DNA from: Bacteroidales bacterium UBA6366
GTDB taxonomy: Bacteria; Bacteroidota; Bacteroidia; Bacteroidales; UBA932
Direction of reading: 5' to 3'
Assembly (NCBI GenBank): GCA_002438845.1
Contig: DJRG01000021.1
Coordinates: 1-50,721, forward strand
DNA length: 50,721 bases
Shown: in pieces, positions 42,034 through 49,724 of the stretch
How positions within the stretch are numbered: position 1 is the first letter of the stretch
How the letters are laid out: each line of letters begins with the position of its first letter
The notes under the pieces: model-generated
Seen by the model: the letters and a program-made list of their open reading frames with translations, nothing else
What the model was told of the DNA's origin: nothing
The model's database searches: none
Position numbers and translations under genes: made by a program

Positions 42034-42654
42034 TTATTTTTCCTGAAGGTCCTTCTGGATGCTTCTCTGGATCCAGATGATGCAGCCGATGAGAATCAGC
42101 GCCATCGGAGGGAGGATCACGAGACCGTTGTTGACATAGCCTGCCTCATAGAAGCATTCAGGGATGACCCTCAGTCCGAACAGGGTGCCGGAGCCGAAGA
42201 GTTCACGGAAGAAAGCCACCACAATGAGGATGAGGCCGTAGCCCACACCGTTGGCGAGGCCGTCAAGCAGTGAAGGGATCGGCTTGTTGCCGAGGGCGAA
42301 AGCCTCGATACGCCCCATCACGATACAGTTGGTGATGATAAGACCGATGTAAACCGACAGTTGTTTCTCTATGCCATAGGCATAAGCCTTGAGTACCTGG
42401 TCCACGAGGATTACCATAAGAGCCACGACAACCAGCTGGACGATGATTCGCACACGGTTAGGAATCGTGTTCCTCATCATGGAGAGGACAAGACTGGAAA
42501 GTCCGGTGACTATGGTTACAGAGAGGGCCATGACAAGCGCTCCTTTAAGCTCGACTGTTACAGCGAGGGAGGAGCAGATACCCAACACAAGGACAGTGAT
42601 AGGATTGCCCTTGAAAATCGGGTTAAGAATCGTTTCTTTGAGTTCTTTGTTCAT
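42034..42654 (-). CDS. nqrD: Na+-NQR subunit D
   Basis: This integral membrane subunit (206 residues, six helices) pairs with NqrE. Conserved segments are LGICSSLAVTVEL and ITNCIVMGRIEAFAL, each with the cysteine used in the shared iron site. RnfE is the closest alternative, but the surrounding nqr genes settle the identity. Confidence 0.96.
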   Translation of the reverse strand: MNKELKETILNPIFKGNPITVLVLGICSSLAVTVELKGALVMALSVTIVTGLSSLVLSMMRNTIPNRVRIIVQLVVVALMVILVDQVLKAYAYGIEKQLSVYIGLIITNCIVMGRIEAFALGNKPIPSLLDGLANGVGYGLILIVVAFFRELFGSGTLFGLRVIPECFYEAGYVNNGLVILPPMALILIGCIIWIQRSIQKDLQEK

Positions 42655-42671
42655 ATTACTTCCTCCTTAGA

Positions 42672-43559
42672 TTATTCTGTTACAGCTGTTTTAGAGCAAT
42701 GGCCGTCAGCGCATGGCTCTTTCTCGCCTGAGTCCTTGCAACAACCGGCAGCATCGCCGGAGCAGCATGGCTTGGAACCGTCACACTCACCGCCTTTGCC
42801 ACCGCAGCACTCATGAACCGGAGCGGCGGAAGAGAGGAACGGAACATAAGCCTTGAGCCAGAAGGCGATGGCCTCTCCAAGTCCCTTGCTGGTCATGGTC
42901 GCGCCGGTGATAGCATCGACTGAACTCTCAGGATCAGTAGCGGTACCAGCCTTTACGACACCGAACACCGGATCACCTGAAAGGTTGACCTTCTTGCCAA
43001 TGAATTCGGCTCTGAATGAAGGATCGTCCTTGATCTTGGCTCCGAGACCCGGGGTCTCACTTTCATGGTCGAAATAGGCTCCGACGATAGTCTGAAGATC
43101 CTCATCAAGGGCGATGTAGCCCCAGATTGGTCCCCAAAGACCTGCACCGTAGGCAGGAACGACTGTCACAGCCTTGCCGTCCTTGTTGAAAACATAGACA
43201 GGAAGGTCAGCGTTCGCACCGTTCTTAATGTTTTTGTTCTGAGCCTTGAGGCCATCCTGAAGCTCGATGTTCTTGACATCGGTGCTGAGGTCACGTACCT
43301 TCTTGCCATCCAGATCGACGGTGAAGGCTTCCTTGATGTTCTGTGAATATGCTTCCAGAACCTTGTCATTACCCATCGCGCTGCATTCGTCCTTTGTGTA
43401 GAACTGTGCTGCGGTCAGCATCTGGCTGATGGTCTCAGCCTTGATGTTAGCGTCCTGCTTTGGCTTGAGAGCCATTGACACGAAAGCGAGAATCGCTGCT
43501 ACAAGGGCCACGACAATCGTCGTGTAGATTACTGTGTATGCGTTACCGTTAGTATTCAT
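42672..43559 (-). CDS. nqrC: Na+-NQR subunit C with a cysteine-rich C-terminal extension
   Basis: NqrC carries a covalently bound FMN and passes electrons within the sodium pump. It has one N-terminal membrane helix (VIYTTIVVALVAAILAFVS) and the flavinylation motif VDAITGATMTSKG, with Thr as the attachment residue. The family normally ends soon after a segment like FWLKAYVPFL. Here a further ~45 residues follow, containing nine cysteines in CC, CxxxCC and similar spacings plus two histidines (HECCGGKGGEC, KPCCSGDAAGCC, CADGHCSK). That tail resembles a small metal-binding peptide and is not part of the standard fold. Total length is 295 residues. Confidence 0.95.
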   Translation of the reverse strand: MNTNGNAYTVIYTTIVVALVAAILAFVSMALKPKQDANIKAETISQMLTAAQFYTKDECSAMGNDKVLEAYSQNIKEAFTVDLDGKKVRDLSTDVKNIELQDGLKAQNKNIKNGANADLPVYVFNKDGKAVTVVPAYGAGLWGPIWGYIALDEDLQTIVGAYFDHESETPGLGAKIKDDPSFRAEFIGKKVNLSGDPVFGVVKAGTATDPESSVDAITGATMTSKGLGEAIAFWLKAYVPFLSSAAPVHECCGGKGGECDGSKPCCSGDAAGCCKDSGEKEPCADGHCSKTAVTE

Positions 43560-43571
43560 ATTCCTTGAAAA

Positions 43572-44714
43572 TTAAGCGATTGTAACTTTTTTCGCTCTTC
43601 TGCCCGTTGCGGCTGAAGTCACATAGTGGTCGATCAGAGGAGCGAATGTGTTCATGAGGAGGATGGCCAGCATCATGCCCTCGGCATAGCCAGGGTTGAA
43701 CAGTCTGACAACCACGCAGAGAGCTCCGATGAGGAATCCATATATCCACTTTCCGGTCTCGGTCTGGGCTGAGGTGACAGGATCGGTGGCCATAAAGACT
43801 GTGCCGAAGGCGAAACCACCCATGACGAGCTGATAGTAGGCAGGAACGTCAGTAGCTCCGCAGACATTGCCAAGCCAGCCAACAAGCAGAGCACCGGCAA
43901 CAGATGAAACCATGACCTTCCAGCTTGCGACACCGGTCCAGATGAGGATGACGGCACCGATAAGGATGGCAATCACTGAAGTCTCACCCACAGAACCCGG
44001 AATAGTTCCGGCGAACATATCCCAAAAACTGAATCCTGCGTTGTTGATCGCCTCAAGAGCACCCTTACCCTCAGTCAGATAAGAAAGTGGAGTGGCTCCA
44101 GTGATGGCGTCAGCCCCGCAGCGAGGCGCTACCCAGACCTCAGATCCGGACATCGCGCTCGGATAAGAGAAGAACAGGAACGCGCGGCACAGGAGAGCCG
44201 GGTTCAGGAAATTCATTCCAGTACCTCCGAACACTTCCTTGCCGAATATGACCGCGAAGGCCACCGCGATGGCGAGCATCCAGAGCGGAACGTCAACAGG
44301 GACGATCAGCGGAATGAGCATACCGGACACGAGGTAACCCTCGTTGACCTCCTCACCCTTGATCTGGGCTGAAGCGAACTCGATTCCGAGACCTACGATG
44401 TAGGAAACAAGGTAGAGAGGGAGAACCTTAAGGAGTCCCCAGAAGAACTGGTTCCAGAATCCAGGAAGGTCTCCGACAGCGAGATTGTGCTGATAGCCGA
44501 CGTTCCACATGCCGAAAAGGGCGGCCGGAACAACGGCCAGCACAACGATGATCATGATTCTCTTGATGTCGACTGCGTCCCTGACGTGAGCGCCTTTTGC
44601 TGTCACGGTAGCAGGAACACGAAGGAAGGTGTCAAAGGCATCCCATGTAGAATGCAGCCACCCCAACTTACCGCCTTTTTCAAAAAGGCCTGGTTTTACT
44701 GTGTTTTCTTCCAT
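43572..44714 (-). CDS. nqrB: Na+-NQR subunit B
   Basis: NqrB is the main membrane subunit of the sodium pump; it binds covalent FMN and riboflavin and is thought to form the sodium path. The 380-residue protein has about ten helices. The FMN site is ADAITGATPLSYLTEG. Other conserved segments are FWNQFFWGLLKVLPLYLVSY, FGGTGMNFLNPALLCRAFLFFSYP and FMATDPVTSAQTETGKWIYG. It lies 12 bases after nqrA. Confidence 0.97.
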   Translation of the reverse strand: MEENTVKPGLFEKGGKLGWLHSTWDAFDTFLRVPATVTAKGAHVRDAVDIKRIMIIVVLAVVPAALFGMWNVGYQHNLAVGDLPGFWNQFFWGLLKVLPLYLVSYIVGLGIEFASAQIKGEEVNEGYLVSGMLIPLIVPVDVPLWMLAIAVAFAVIFGKEVFGGTGMNFLNPALLCRAFLFFSYPSAMSGSEVWVAPRCGADAITGATPLSYLTEGKGALEAINNAGFSFWDMFAGTIPGSVGETSVIAILIGAVILIWTGVASWKVMVSSVAGALLVGWLGNVCGATDVPAYYQLVMGGFAFGTVFMATDPVTSAQTETGKWIYGFLIGALCVVVRLFNPGYAEGMMLAILLMNTFAPLIDHYVTSAATGRRAKKVTIA

Positions 44715-44726
44715 AGCGATAATCCT

Positions 44727-46070
44727 TTAAGCCATTTCCTTTATCATGAGGTCGATTCCCTTGCTGATGATAGCCTGGATGTCGTTCTTTGAAGGGTCCA
44801 CGAACTCGCACAAGGCGAAATCCTCAGGAAGGACCTCATAGATACCGAACTGCTCCATCTTCTCGATGTCTCCGGCAAGGCAAGCCTTGATCAGATAGAC
44901 AGGGAAAAGATCCATAGGGAGAACCTTTGAATATACATCCGAAACCACGAACGCGCGCACCCCACCATGGGTGTTGGTGTCCATGTTGTACTTCTTCTTA
45001 GGCAGAAGCCAAGAGAAGTAAGTCATCGAAGAGCTGAACTGATTGAATCTGAAAGGTTTCGCCCATCCAAGCACCTCTCTTTCACGACCTTCCTTAATCA
45101 GTGTCACCTGATTGTCAAAGAAACCGAGGAATCCGTCCTCGCCGACATTCTCGCCTGAAAGGACGTCACCGCTGATGAAACGGGTCTCCACGCTGTTGTC
45201 ATAGTAACCGGCCAGAGCCTTGATCGGCATTCCCGGAAGGGAGACAACATAAGAAGCGTTCTTTGCCACAGGTCCCGTCACAGCAACCTTACGGGTAAGG
45301 TCCAACTTGCCGGTCTTGAAGAGCTTACCGATGGCAGCGAGCGCGAGCAGAGACAGAGTCCAGACTGTCTCGCCCTTCTTGATAGGAGAGATATGGCTGA
45401 TCTGCACGCCCACATTGCCGGCAGGATGCTTCTTGCCGTTGACGGTGTGGACTGTGGCGTCGGTGATCTTTGCGAAAGCCGAAGCATCGCTGTTCACGCA
45501 GACGTGAACCTTTGCAAGCTTTGACACCGCCGTGACACCAGCCTGGATGGCCGCCACGTCATCCTTGAAGGCGAACTCGGCGTCAGCCGCGAGAGGAGCC
45601 GTAGAAAATGCGGACACGAAAATAGCCTTAGGTGTCAAAGCCGGATCGGCGATGATTCCGTAAGGCCTCTGAATGATGAATGGCCACAGACCGCTCTTGA
45701 GAAGGACTTCCTTCACATCCTCGGCCTTAAGGCCGGAAGGATTCTTTGCCCCGAAATCGACGGCCCCATTGGTTCCGTCAGCCTTCACGAGCACAGCAAG
45801 AAGCTTTCTCTTCTCTCCCCTGACAATCCCGGAGACCGTTCCGCTTACCGGAGATGTCACGAGGATGTCCTGGTGCTGCTTGTCTGCCAAAACAGGGGAT
45901 CCTGCCAAAACCTTGTCACCTTCCTTCACGAGAAGTCTTGGGGAAAAGCCCTTGAAATCCGTTGGTTTGATGGCAACCACGTCAGGCACGATCGTCTTCT
46001 TTGCTTCTAGGGCCGCCGCTCCGCCAATCGGAATGTTCAGGCCCTTTTTCAAATCGATGATGTTTGACAT
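44727..46070 (-). CDS. nqrA: Na+-NQR subunit A
   Basis: This soluble subunit is on the cytoplasmic face of the sodium pump and has been linked to quinone binding. The 447-residue protein begins with the N-terminal NqrA pattern MSNIIDLKKGLNIPIGGAA and contains FKGFSPRLLVKEGDKVLAG and SPVSGTVSGIVRGEKRKLL, a biotinyl-lipoyl-like fold. It is the first gene of the operon; the -7 promoter box lies about 45 bases upstream. Confidence 0.96.
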   Translation of the reverse strand: MSNIIDLKKGLNIPIGGAAALEAKKTIVPDVVAIKPTDFKGFSPRLLVKEGDKVLAGSPVLADKQHQDILVTSPVSGTVSGIVRGEKRKLLAVLVKADGTNGAVDFGAKNPSGLKAEDVKEVLLKSGLWPFIIQRPYGIIADPALTPKAIFVSAFSTAPLAADAEFAFKDDVAAIQAGVTAVSKLAKVHVCVNSDASAFAKITDATVHTVNGKKHPAGNVGVQISHISPIKKGETVWTLSLLALAAIGKLFKTGKLDLTRKVAVTGPVAKNASYVVSLPGMPIKALAGYYDNSVETRFISGDVLSGENVGEDGFLGFFDNQVTLIKEGREREVLGWAKPFRFNQFSSSMTYFSWLLPKKKYNMDTNTHGGVRAFVVSDVYSKVLPMDLFPVYLIKACLAGDIEKMEQFGIYEVLPEDFALCEFVDPSKNDIQAIISKGIDLMIKEMA

Positions 46071-46114
46071 ATAATTAGTGTTGATTGTAATTCAACCATA
46101 TTTTTTACAACTTG

Positions 46115-46122
46115 CAAATATA
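46115..46122 (-). promoter_or_regulatory. -7 box of the nqr operon
   Basis: On the minus strand this reads TATATTTG, an exact consensus match, predicting a leader of about 38 bases. The leader contains a GTTGA/TCAAC dyad just before nqrA. The -33 element is weak. Confidence 0.55.
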
Positions 46123-46233
46123 CTCATTTTAGTTAGTAATCCCTTAAAAATGCCTTGCCAATCTTTCCAAATATTCACCGAATTATTCTTTAATGCTCAC
46201 TATTGGGAAAATTTCCGTATTTTCGTACCCGAT

Positions 46234-48813
46234 ATGGAAAAGAACGAAAGCGCTATTTTTGAAGGGCTGAACGCCGAGCAGAAGAAGGCGGTCGGCAGTG
46301 TTGACGGACCGGTGCTGATAGTGGCTGGTGCGGGATCAGGTAAGACAAGGGTGTTGACGAGCAGGATCGCCTACATTCTGGAGAGGGGGTGCGACCCCGC
46401 GAGAATAATGGCTTTGACCTTCACGAAGAAGGCTGCCACGGAGATGAAGGAGAGGATTGCCGTCATGGTCGGCGAACGGAAGGCACGGAGGCTCTTTATG
46501 GGCACCTTCCACTCCATATTCATAAGATTTCTAAGGGAATATGCCGCCTTGCTCGGCTACCCCTCCTCGTTCACCATCTACGACACAAGCGATTCGGTGA
46601 GTGGGATCAAGGCGTGCATAAAGGAGCTGGGGCTGGACGATAAGGTCTACAAGCCCAAGGACGTTCTTTCAAGAATATCCATGGCCAAGAACAATCTCAT
46701 CACAGCCGCGGCCTATCGCAACAACCAGCAAGCGATCATCAACGACACCCACTCCCGCAAGCCGAAAATATGTGACATCTACTCCCGCTATGCGGAAAAG
46801 TGCAAAAATTCGGGGGTGATGGACTTCGATGACATATTACTGAATATGAATATCCTGCTTCGGGATTTCCCTGAGGCCAAGGAAGCGATTGCATCGCGGT
46901 TCGACTACATTCTTGTGGATGAGTACCAGGACACTAACTTTGCCCAGTACCTGATCCTTAAGAAGCTCACAGAGAAGCATCGTAATCTTTGCGTTGTCGG
47001 AGACGACTCGCAGTCCATCTATGCGTTCCGCGGGGCAAAGATCGAGAATATTCTTAATTTCAAAAAGGACTACCCTGAGTGCAGGATTTTCCGTCTGGAG
47101 AGGAACTACCGTTCGACGGCGAACATCGTGAATGCCGCCAACTCGTTGATAGCCAAGAACGAGAACAGGATCCCTAAAACCTGTGTGGCAGTCGGGGAGG
47201 AGGGTGAGAAAATCCGTCTTCTGAAGAGTTGGTCGGAGCAGGACGAGGCCATCGCCATCGCTTCGGGGATCGTGGAGAGGATGCAGTCCGACCATGCCCA
47301 GTATCAGGATTTCGCAATTCTCTACAGGACGAATTCCCAGTCCAGAGCCTTGGAGGAGGCCCTTAGAAAGAGGAACCTGCCTTACATGATCTACTCCGGA
47401 AACTCGTTCTTCGACAGGGCCGAGGTCAAGGACATGATGGCCTACCTCAAGCTGGTCGTGAATGTCAACGATGACGAGTCCTTCAAGAGGATCGTGAACA
47501 CTCCGGCAAGAGGGATCGGCGAGACCTCGCTCAACGCATTGGCAGCCATGGCCTTCGACCTCAAATGCTCGCTGTTCAAGGCGGCATATTCAGAGAAATT
47601 CGCAGACTACGGCCTCAAACCCACCGCGGTTGCCAAGATTCGCTCTTTCTGCGAGATGATTGATGGTTTCGCTTCAAAGGAGGCCACTACCAACGCTGAC
47701 GAGTTGGCGCTTGGAATCTCCAACGCCTGCGGTCTGTACGCGTTTTTCAAGAACGATCCGTCAATCGAGGCGCAGTCGAGGGCATCCAATGTCGAGGAAC
47801 TTATCAACAGCGTCACACATTTCATTGAGGAACAGAGGGAAAGCTATCGCCGTGATCTGATGGCTGAGGGGCAGGCTGAGGATGATTCCGAGATTGAATA
47901 TCCTGTCTTCACCCTCGGAGCTTTTCTCGAGAACATCTCGCTGCTGTCCAACGTGGATGTGGAGGACGAGGAAGACACTAACAACAAGATTGCCCTGATG
48001 ACCGTGCATTCGGCCAAGGGCCTGGAATTTCCGTACGTCTATGTCGCTGGCCTGGAGGAGAATCTGTTCCCGTCCGGAGGAATGCTGGCCTCTCCCGCCG
48101 ACATCGAGGAGGAGCGCCGCCTGTTCTATGTCGCCATGACAAGGGCCAAGAAAGCGGTCTGCCTCTCTTTCGCCAACACCAGGATGCGCAACGGGAAGCA
48201 TGAGTCGAACTCCCCGAGCCGGTTCATCAAGGAGATTGATACCGAATATATCGCCAACCCACTGAAAAACGACAACTTTTCTGACAGCGACTCGCTCGAC
48301 TTCGATGATTTCGGAGGGTTCGGCTCACGTGGATTCGGTAATAGGCCAGGACGTTTTTCCGGTGATTCGGGCTATGGTGCAAACAGGCTCGGTTCGGGGA
48401 ACAGATCATCCGGCCGGTTCGGAGGCAATTCCGGCAACGCCTCGTCAGGCAGATTCGGAGGCGGGAACCGTCCGGCAAACAGGTACGGGATGGGAAGCGG
48501 CAATTCCTACGGTTCTTCCGGGAGCGTCCGGTACGAGCGCAAGCCGATCTCGACGCCAGGGCCTTCCGACACAGCCTCAAAAATAGAGGCTCTGAGAAAC
48601 CGTCCGCTGCCTCCAAAGATCTCCGACACTGATTTTGTTCCAGCCCCGATGACCGATTTCAAGGTCGGCCAACGTATTGAGCACAACCGCTTCGGCCACG
48701 GCAAGATCCTTGAGATCACCGGCTCAGCCACAGACCTAAAGGCTAAAATTGCCTTCGATCACTATGGCGAAAAGGTTCTTCTGCTGAAATACGCCAAGAT
48801 GCGGATTCTATGA
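46234..48813 (+). CDS. ATP-dependent DNA helicase of the UvrD/PcrA family
   Basis: This superfamily 1A 3'-5' helicase is used in nucleotide excision repair and in clearing stalled complexes. From ATG 46234 (MEKNESAIFEGLNAEQKKAV) it has 859 residues. It shows motif I VAGAGSGKTRVLTSRI, motif Ia LTFTKKAATEMKERI, motif II ILVDEYQDTN, motif III VGDDSQSIYAFRGA, motif IV RNYRSTANIV, motif V LMTVHSAKGLEFPYVYVAG and motif VI EERRLFYVAMTRAKK. After ~residue 690 comes a Gly/Ser/Phe/Arg-rich linker (FGGFGSRGFGNRPGRF and similar). The C-terminal PcrA-like Tudor domain then starts FKVGQRIEHNRFGHGKIL. An upstream in-frame start at 46078 is rejected because it overlaps the nqr promoter. Confidence 0.95.
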   Translation: MEKNESAIFEGLNAEQKKAVGSVDGPVLIVAGAGSGKTRVLTSRIAYILERGCDPARIMALTFTKKAATEMKERIAVMVGERKARRLFMGTFHSIFIRFLREYAALLGYPSSFTIYDTSDSVSGIKACIKELGLDDKVYKPKDVLSRISMAKNNLITAAAYRNNQQAIINDTHSRKPKICDIYSRYAEKCKNSGVMDFDDILLNMNILLRDFPEAKEAIASRFDYILVDEYQDTNFAQYLILKKLTEKHRNLCVVGDDSQSIYAFRGAKIENILNFKKDYPECRIFRLERNYRSTANIVNAANSLIAKNENRIPKTCVAVGEEGEKIRLLKSWSEQDEAIAIASGIVERMQSDHAQYQDFAILYRTNSQSRALEEALRKRNLPYMIYSGNSFFDRAEVKDMMAYLKLVVNVNDDESFKRIVNTPARGIGETSLNALAAMAFDLKCSLFKAAYSEKFADYGLKPTAVAKIRSFCEMIDGFASKEATTNADELALGISNACGLYAFFKNDPSIEAQSRASNVEELINSVTHFIEEQRESYRRDLMAEGQAEDDSEIEYPVFTLGAFLENISLLSNVDVEDEEDTNNKIALMTVHSAKGLEFPYVYVAGLEENLFPSGGMLASPADIEEERRLFYVAMTRAKKAVCLSFANTRMRNGKHESNSPSRFIKEIDTEYIANPLKNDNFSDSDSLDFDDFGGFGSRGFGNRPGRFSGDSGYGANRLGSGNRSSGRFGGNSGNASSGRFGGGNRPANRYGMGSGNSYGSSGSVRYERKPISTPGPSDTASKIEALRNRPLPPKISDTDFVPAPMTDFKVGQRIEHNRFGHGKILEITGSATDLKAKIAFDHYGEKVLLLKYAKMRIL

Positions 48814-48830
48814 TCTTGTTTGGGGCGAAC

Positions 48831-48891
48831 GCGAAAAAAAGAAAAACCCGAATTTTGCACGTAACCAAAATTCGGGTTTTTATTTTTTCGC
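48831..48891. repeat. Conserved-loop long hairpin, copy B
   Basis: Arms GCGAAAAAAAGAAAAACCCG and CGGGTTTTTATTTTTTCGC enclose AATTTTG-CACGTAAC-CAAAATT. Loop, closing pairs and arm length match copy A; only one loop base differs. The hairpin lies just after the uvrD stop and could also act as its terminator because of the T-rich right arm. Confidence 0.87.
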
Positions 48892-48915
48892 TATCGCCAG
48901 AGATCATTAACGAAC

Positions 48916-48985
48916 GTCAGTGGAAAAATCAAATGGCAGATTTTGGTAACGTGCAAAATCTACCATTTGCCTTTTTTCCACTGAC
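48916..48985. repeat. Conserved-loop long hairpin, copy C (opposite orientation)
   Basis: Outer arms GTCAGTGGAAAAA and TTTTTTCCACTGAC enclose CAAATGG and CCATTTG, then GATTTTG-GTAACGTG-CAAAATC. The loop is the exact reverse complement of copy A's CACGTTAC. It lies 24 bases after copy B in inverted orientation, between uvrD and the convergent SRP RNA gene. Confidence 0.87.
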
Positions 48986-49035
48986 ATCACACGTTATTAC
49001 GAAATAAGAGAATATTGACAGAAATGAATAAAAAA

Positions 49036-49132
49036 GGGAAAGCTTAGTACATCGCACCGCTACGACCTCCTACCCTTGCTGCCTTCCGACCCTGGGGGAA
49101 TTCAGAGGGAGCTGGTCGTGTACGACTTTCCC
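49036..49132 (-). ncRNA. ffs: Bacterial signal recognition particle RNA (4.5S)
   Basis: Read on the minus strand, this ~97-base RNA begins GGGAAAGTCGTACACGACC and ends GTACTAAGCTTTCCC, so its ends pair. Its apex has the conserved SRP domain IV pattern GGTCGGAAGGCAGCAAGGGT with the GGAA-type tetraloop and the asymmetric loop that binds Ffh. A consensus promoter sits immediately upstream and a T run follows the 3' end. Confidence 0.93.
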
Positions 49133-49138
49133 TGACTG

Positions 49139-49170
49139 CAAATATACTACTTTTCGTTGAAACTGTCAAA
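49139..49170 (-). promoter_or_regulatory. Promoter of the SRP RNA gene
   Basis: On the minus strand, TTTG, 20 bases and TATATTTG end six bases before the first G of the RNA. The promoter overlaps the last codons of cdd. Confidence 0.8.
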
Positions 49171-49629
49171 AATGAATGGGAGTATGTCGTCAACTTTGTC
49201 AAATTTCCACGATTTCTTCGTTCCGTACATGATAACGCTCATCGGACGGCCTGACAAAGTCTGGTACTCGGCCATCACCTGACGGCACGCTCCGCAAGGC
49301 GAGCAAGGGGTATCGCTCAAAGTGCCTTTGAAGCCTCCGACAATGGCGAGGGAAAGCATCGCCTTTCCCGGATTGTTGGCATTGGCGGCGAACATGGCTG
49401 TCCTCTCGGCGCAAAGTCCGGACGGATACGCGGCATTCTCCTGATTGGCACCTTTCACGATCGTGCCGTCTTCCAAACGGAGCGCCGCCCCGACATTGAA
49501 TGTGGAATATGGTGCGTAGGATCCTTTCTGCGCCTCAACGGCAGCCTTCACAAGCTCAATGTCCTGAGGTTCCATCTCATTGATGGAGGAATATTCAGTA
49601 TAGATTATGTCCAGTTTTACTGTTTTCAT
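49147..49629 (-). CDS. cdd: Cytidine deaminase
   Basis: Cytidine deaminase converts cytidine or deoxycytidine to uridine in pyrimidine salvage. The protein has ~160 residues. The zinc site is AAYPSGLCAERTAMFA (Cys plus catalytic Glu) and CSPCGACRQVM (two Cys), the homotetrameric CxE/CxxC form. YAPYSTFNVGAALRLEDG is the substrate-binding N-terminal segment. The start is set at ATG 49629 (MKTVKLDIIY); an in-frame start 18 bases upstream is possible. The promoter lies about 26 bases upstream and overlaps the divergent mnmA promoter. Confidence 0.95.
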   Translation of the reverse strand: MKTVKLDIIYTEYSSINEMEPQDIELVKAAVEAQKGSYAPYSTFNVGAALRLEDGTIVKGANQENAAYPSGLCAERTAMFAANANNPGKAMLSLAIVGGFKGTLSDTPCSPCGACRQVMAEYQTLSGRPMSVIMYGTKKSWKFDKVDDILPFIFDSFNEK

Positions 49630-49654
49630 GTTCAGTGGTTTTTGCACAAGTTGT

Positions 49655-49683
49655 CAAAGTTAGCAAAAATTGTGCATATTCAA
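49655..49683 (-). promoter_or_regulatory. Promoter of cdd
   Basis: On the minus strand, TTG, 18 bases and TAACTTTG. It interleaves with the plus-strand mnmA promoter in the same 50 bases. Confidence 0.65.
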
Positions 49684-49700
49684 GCATTTGAGTAAATTTG
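49670..49700 (+). promoter_or_regulatory. Promoter of mnmA
   Basis: TTG (49670-49672), 20 bases and TAAATTTG (49693-49700) match the consensus and give a leader of about 17 bases before ATG 49725. Confidence 0.7.
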
Positions 49701-49724
49701 TGGATTAATAATAAAGGTATCGTC

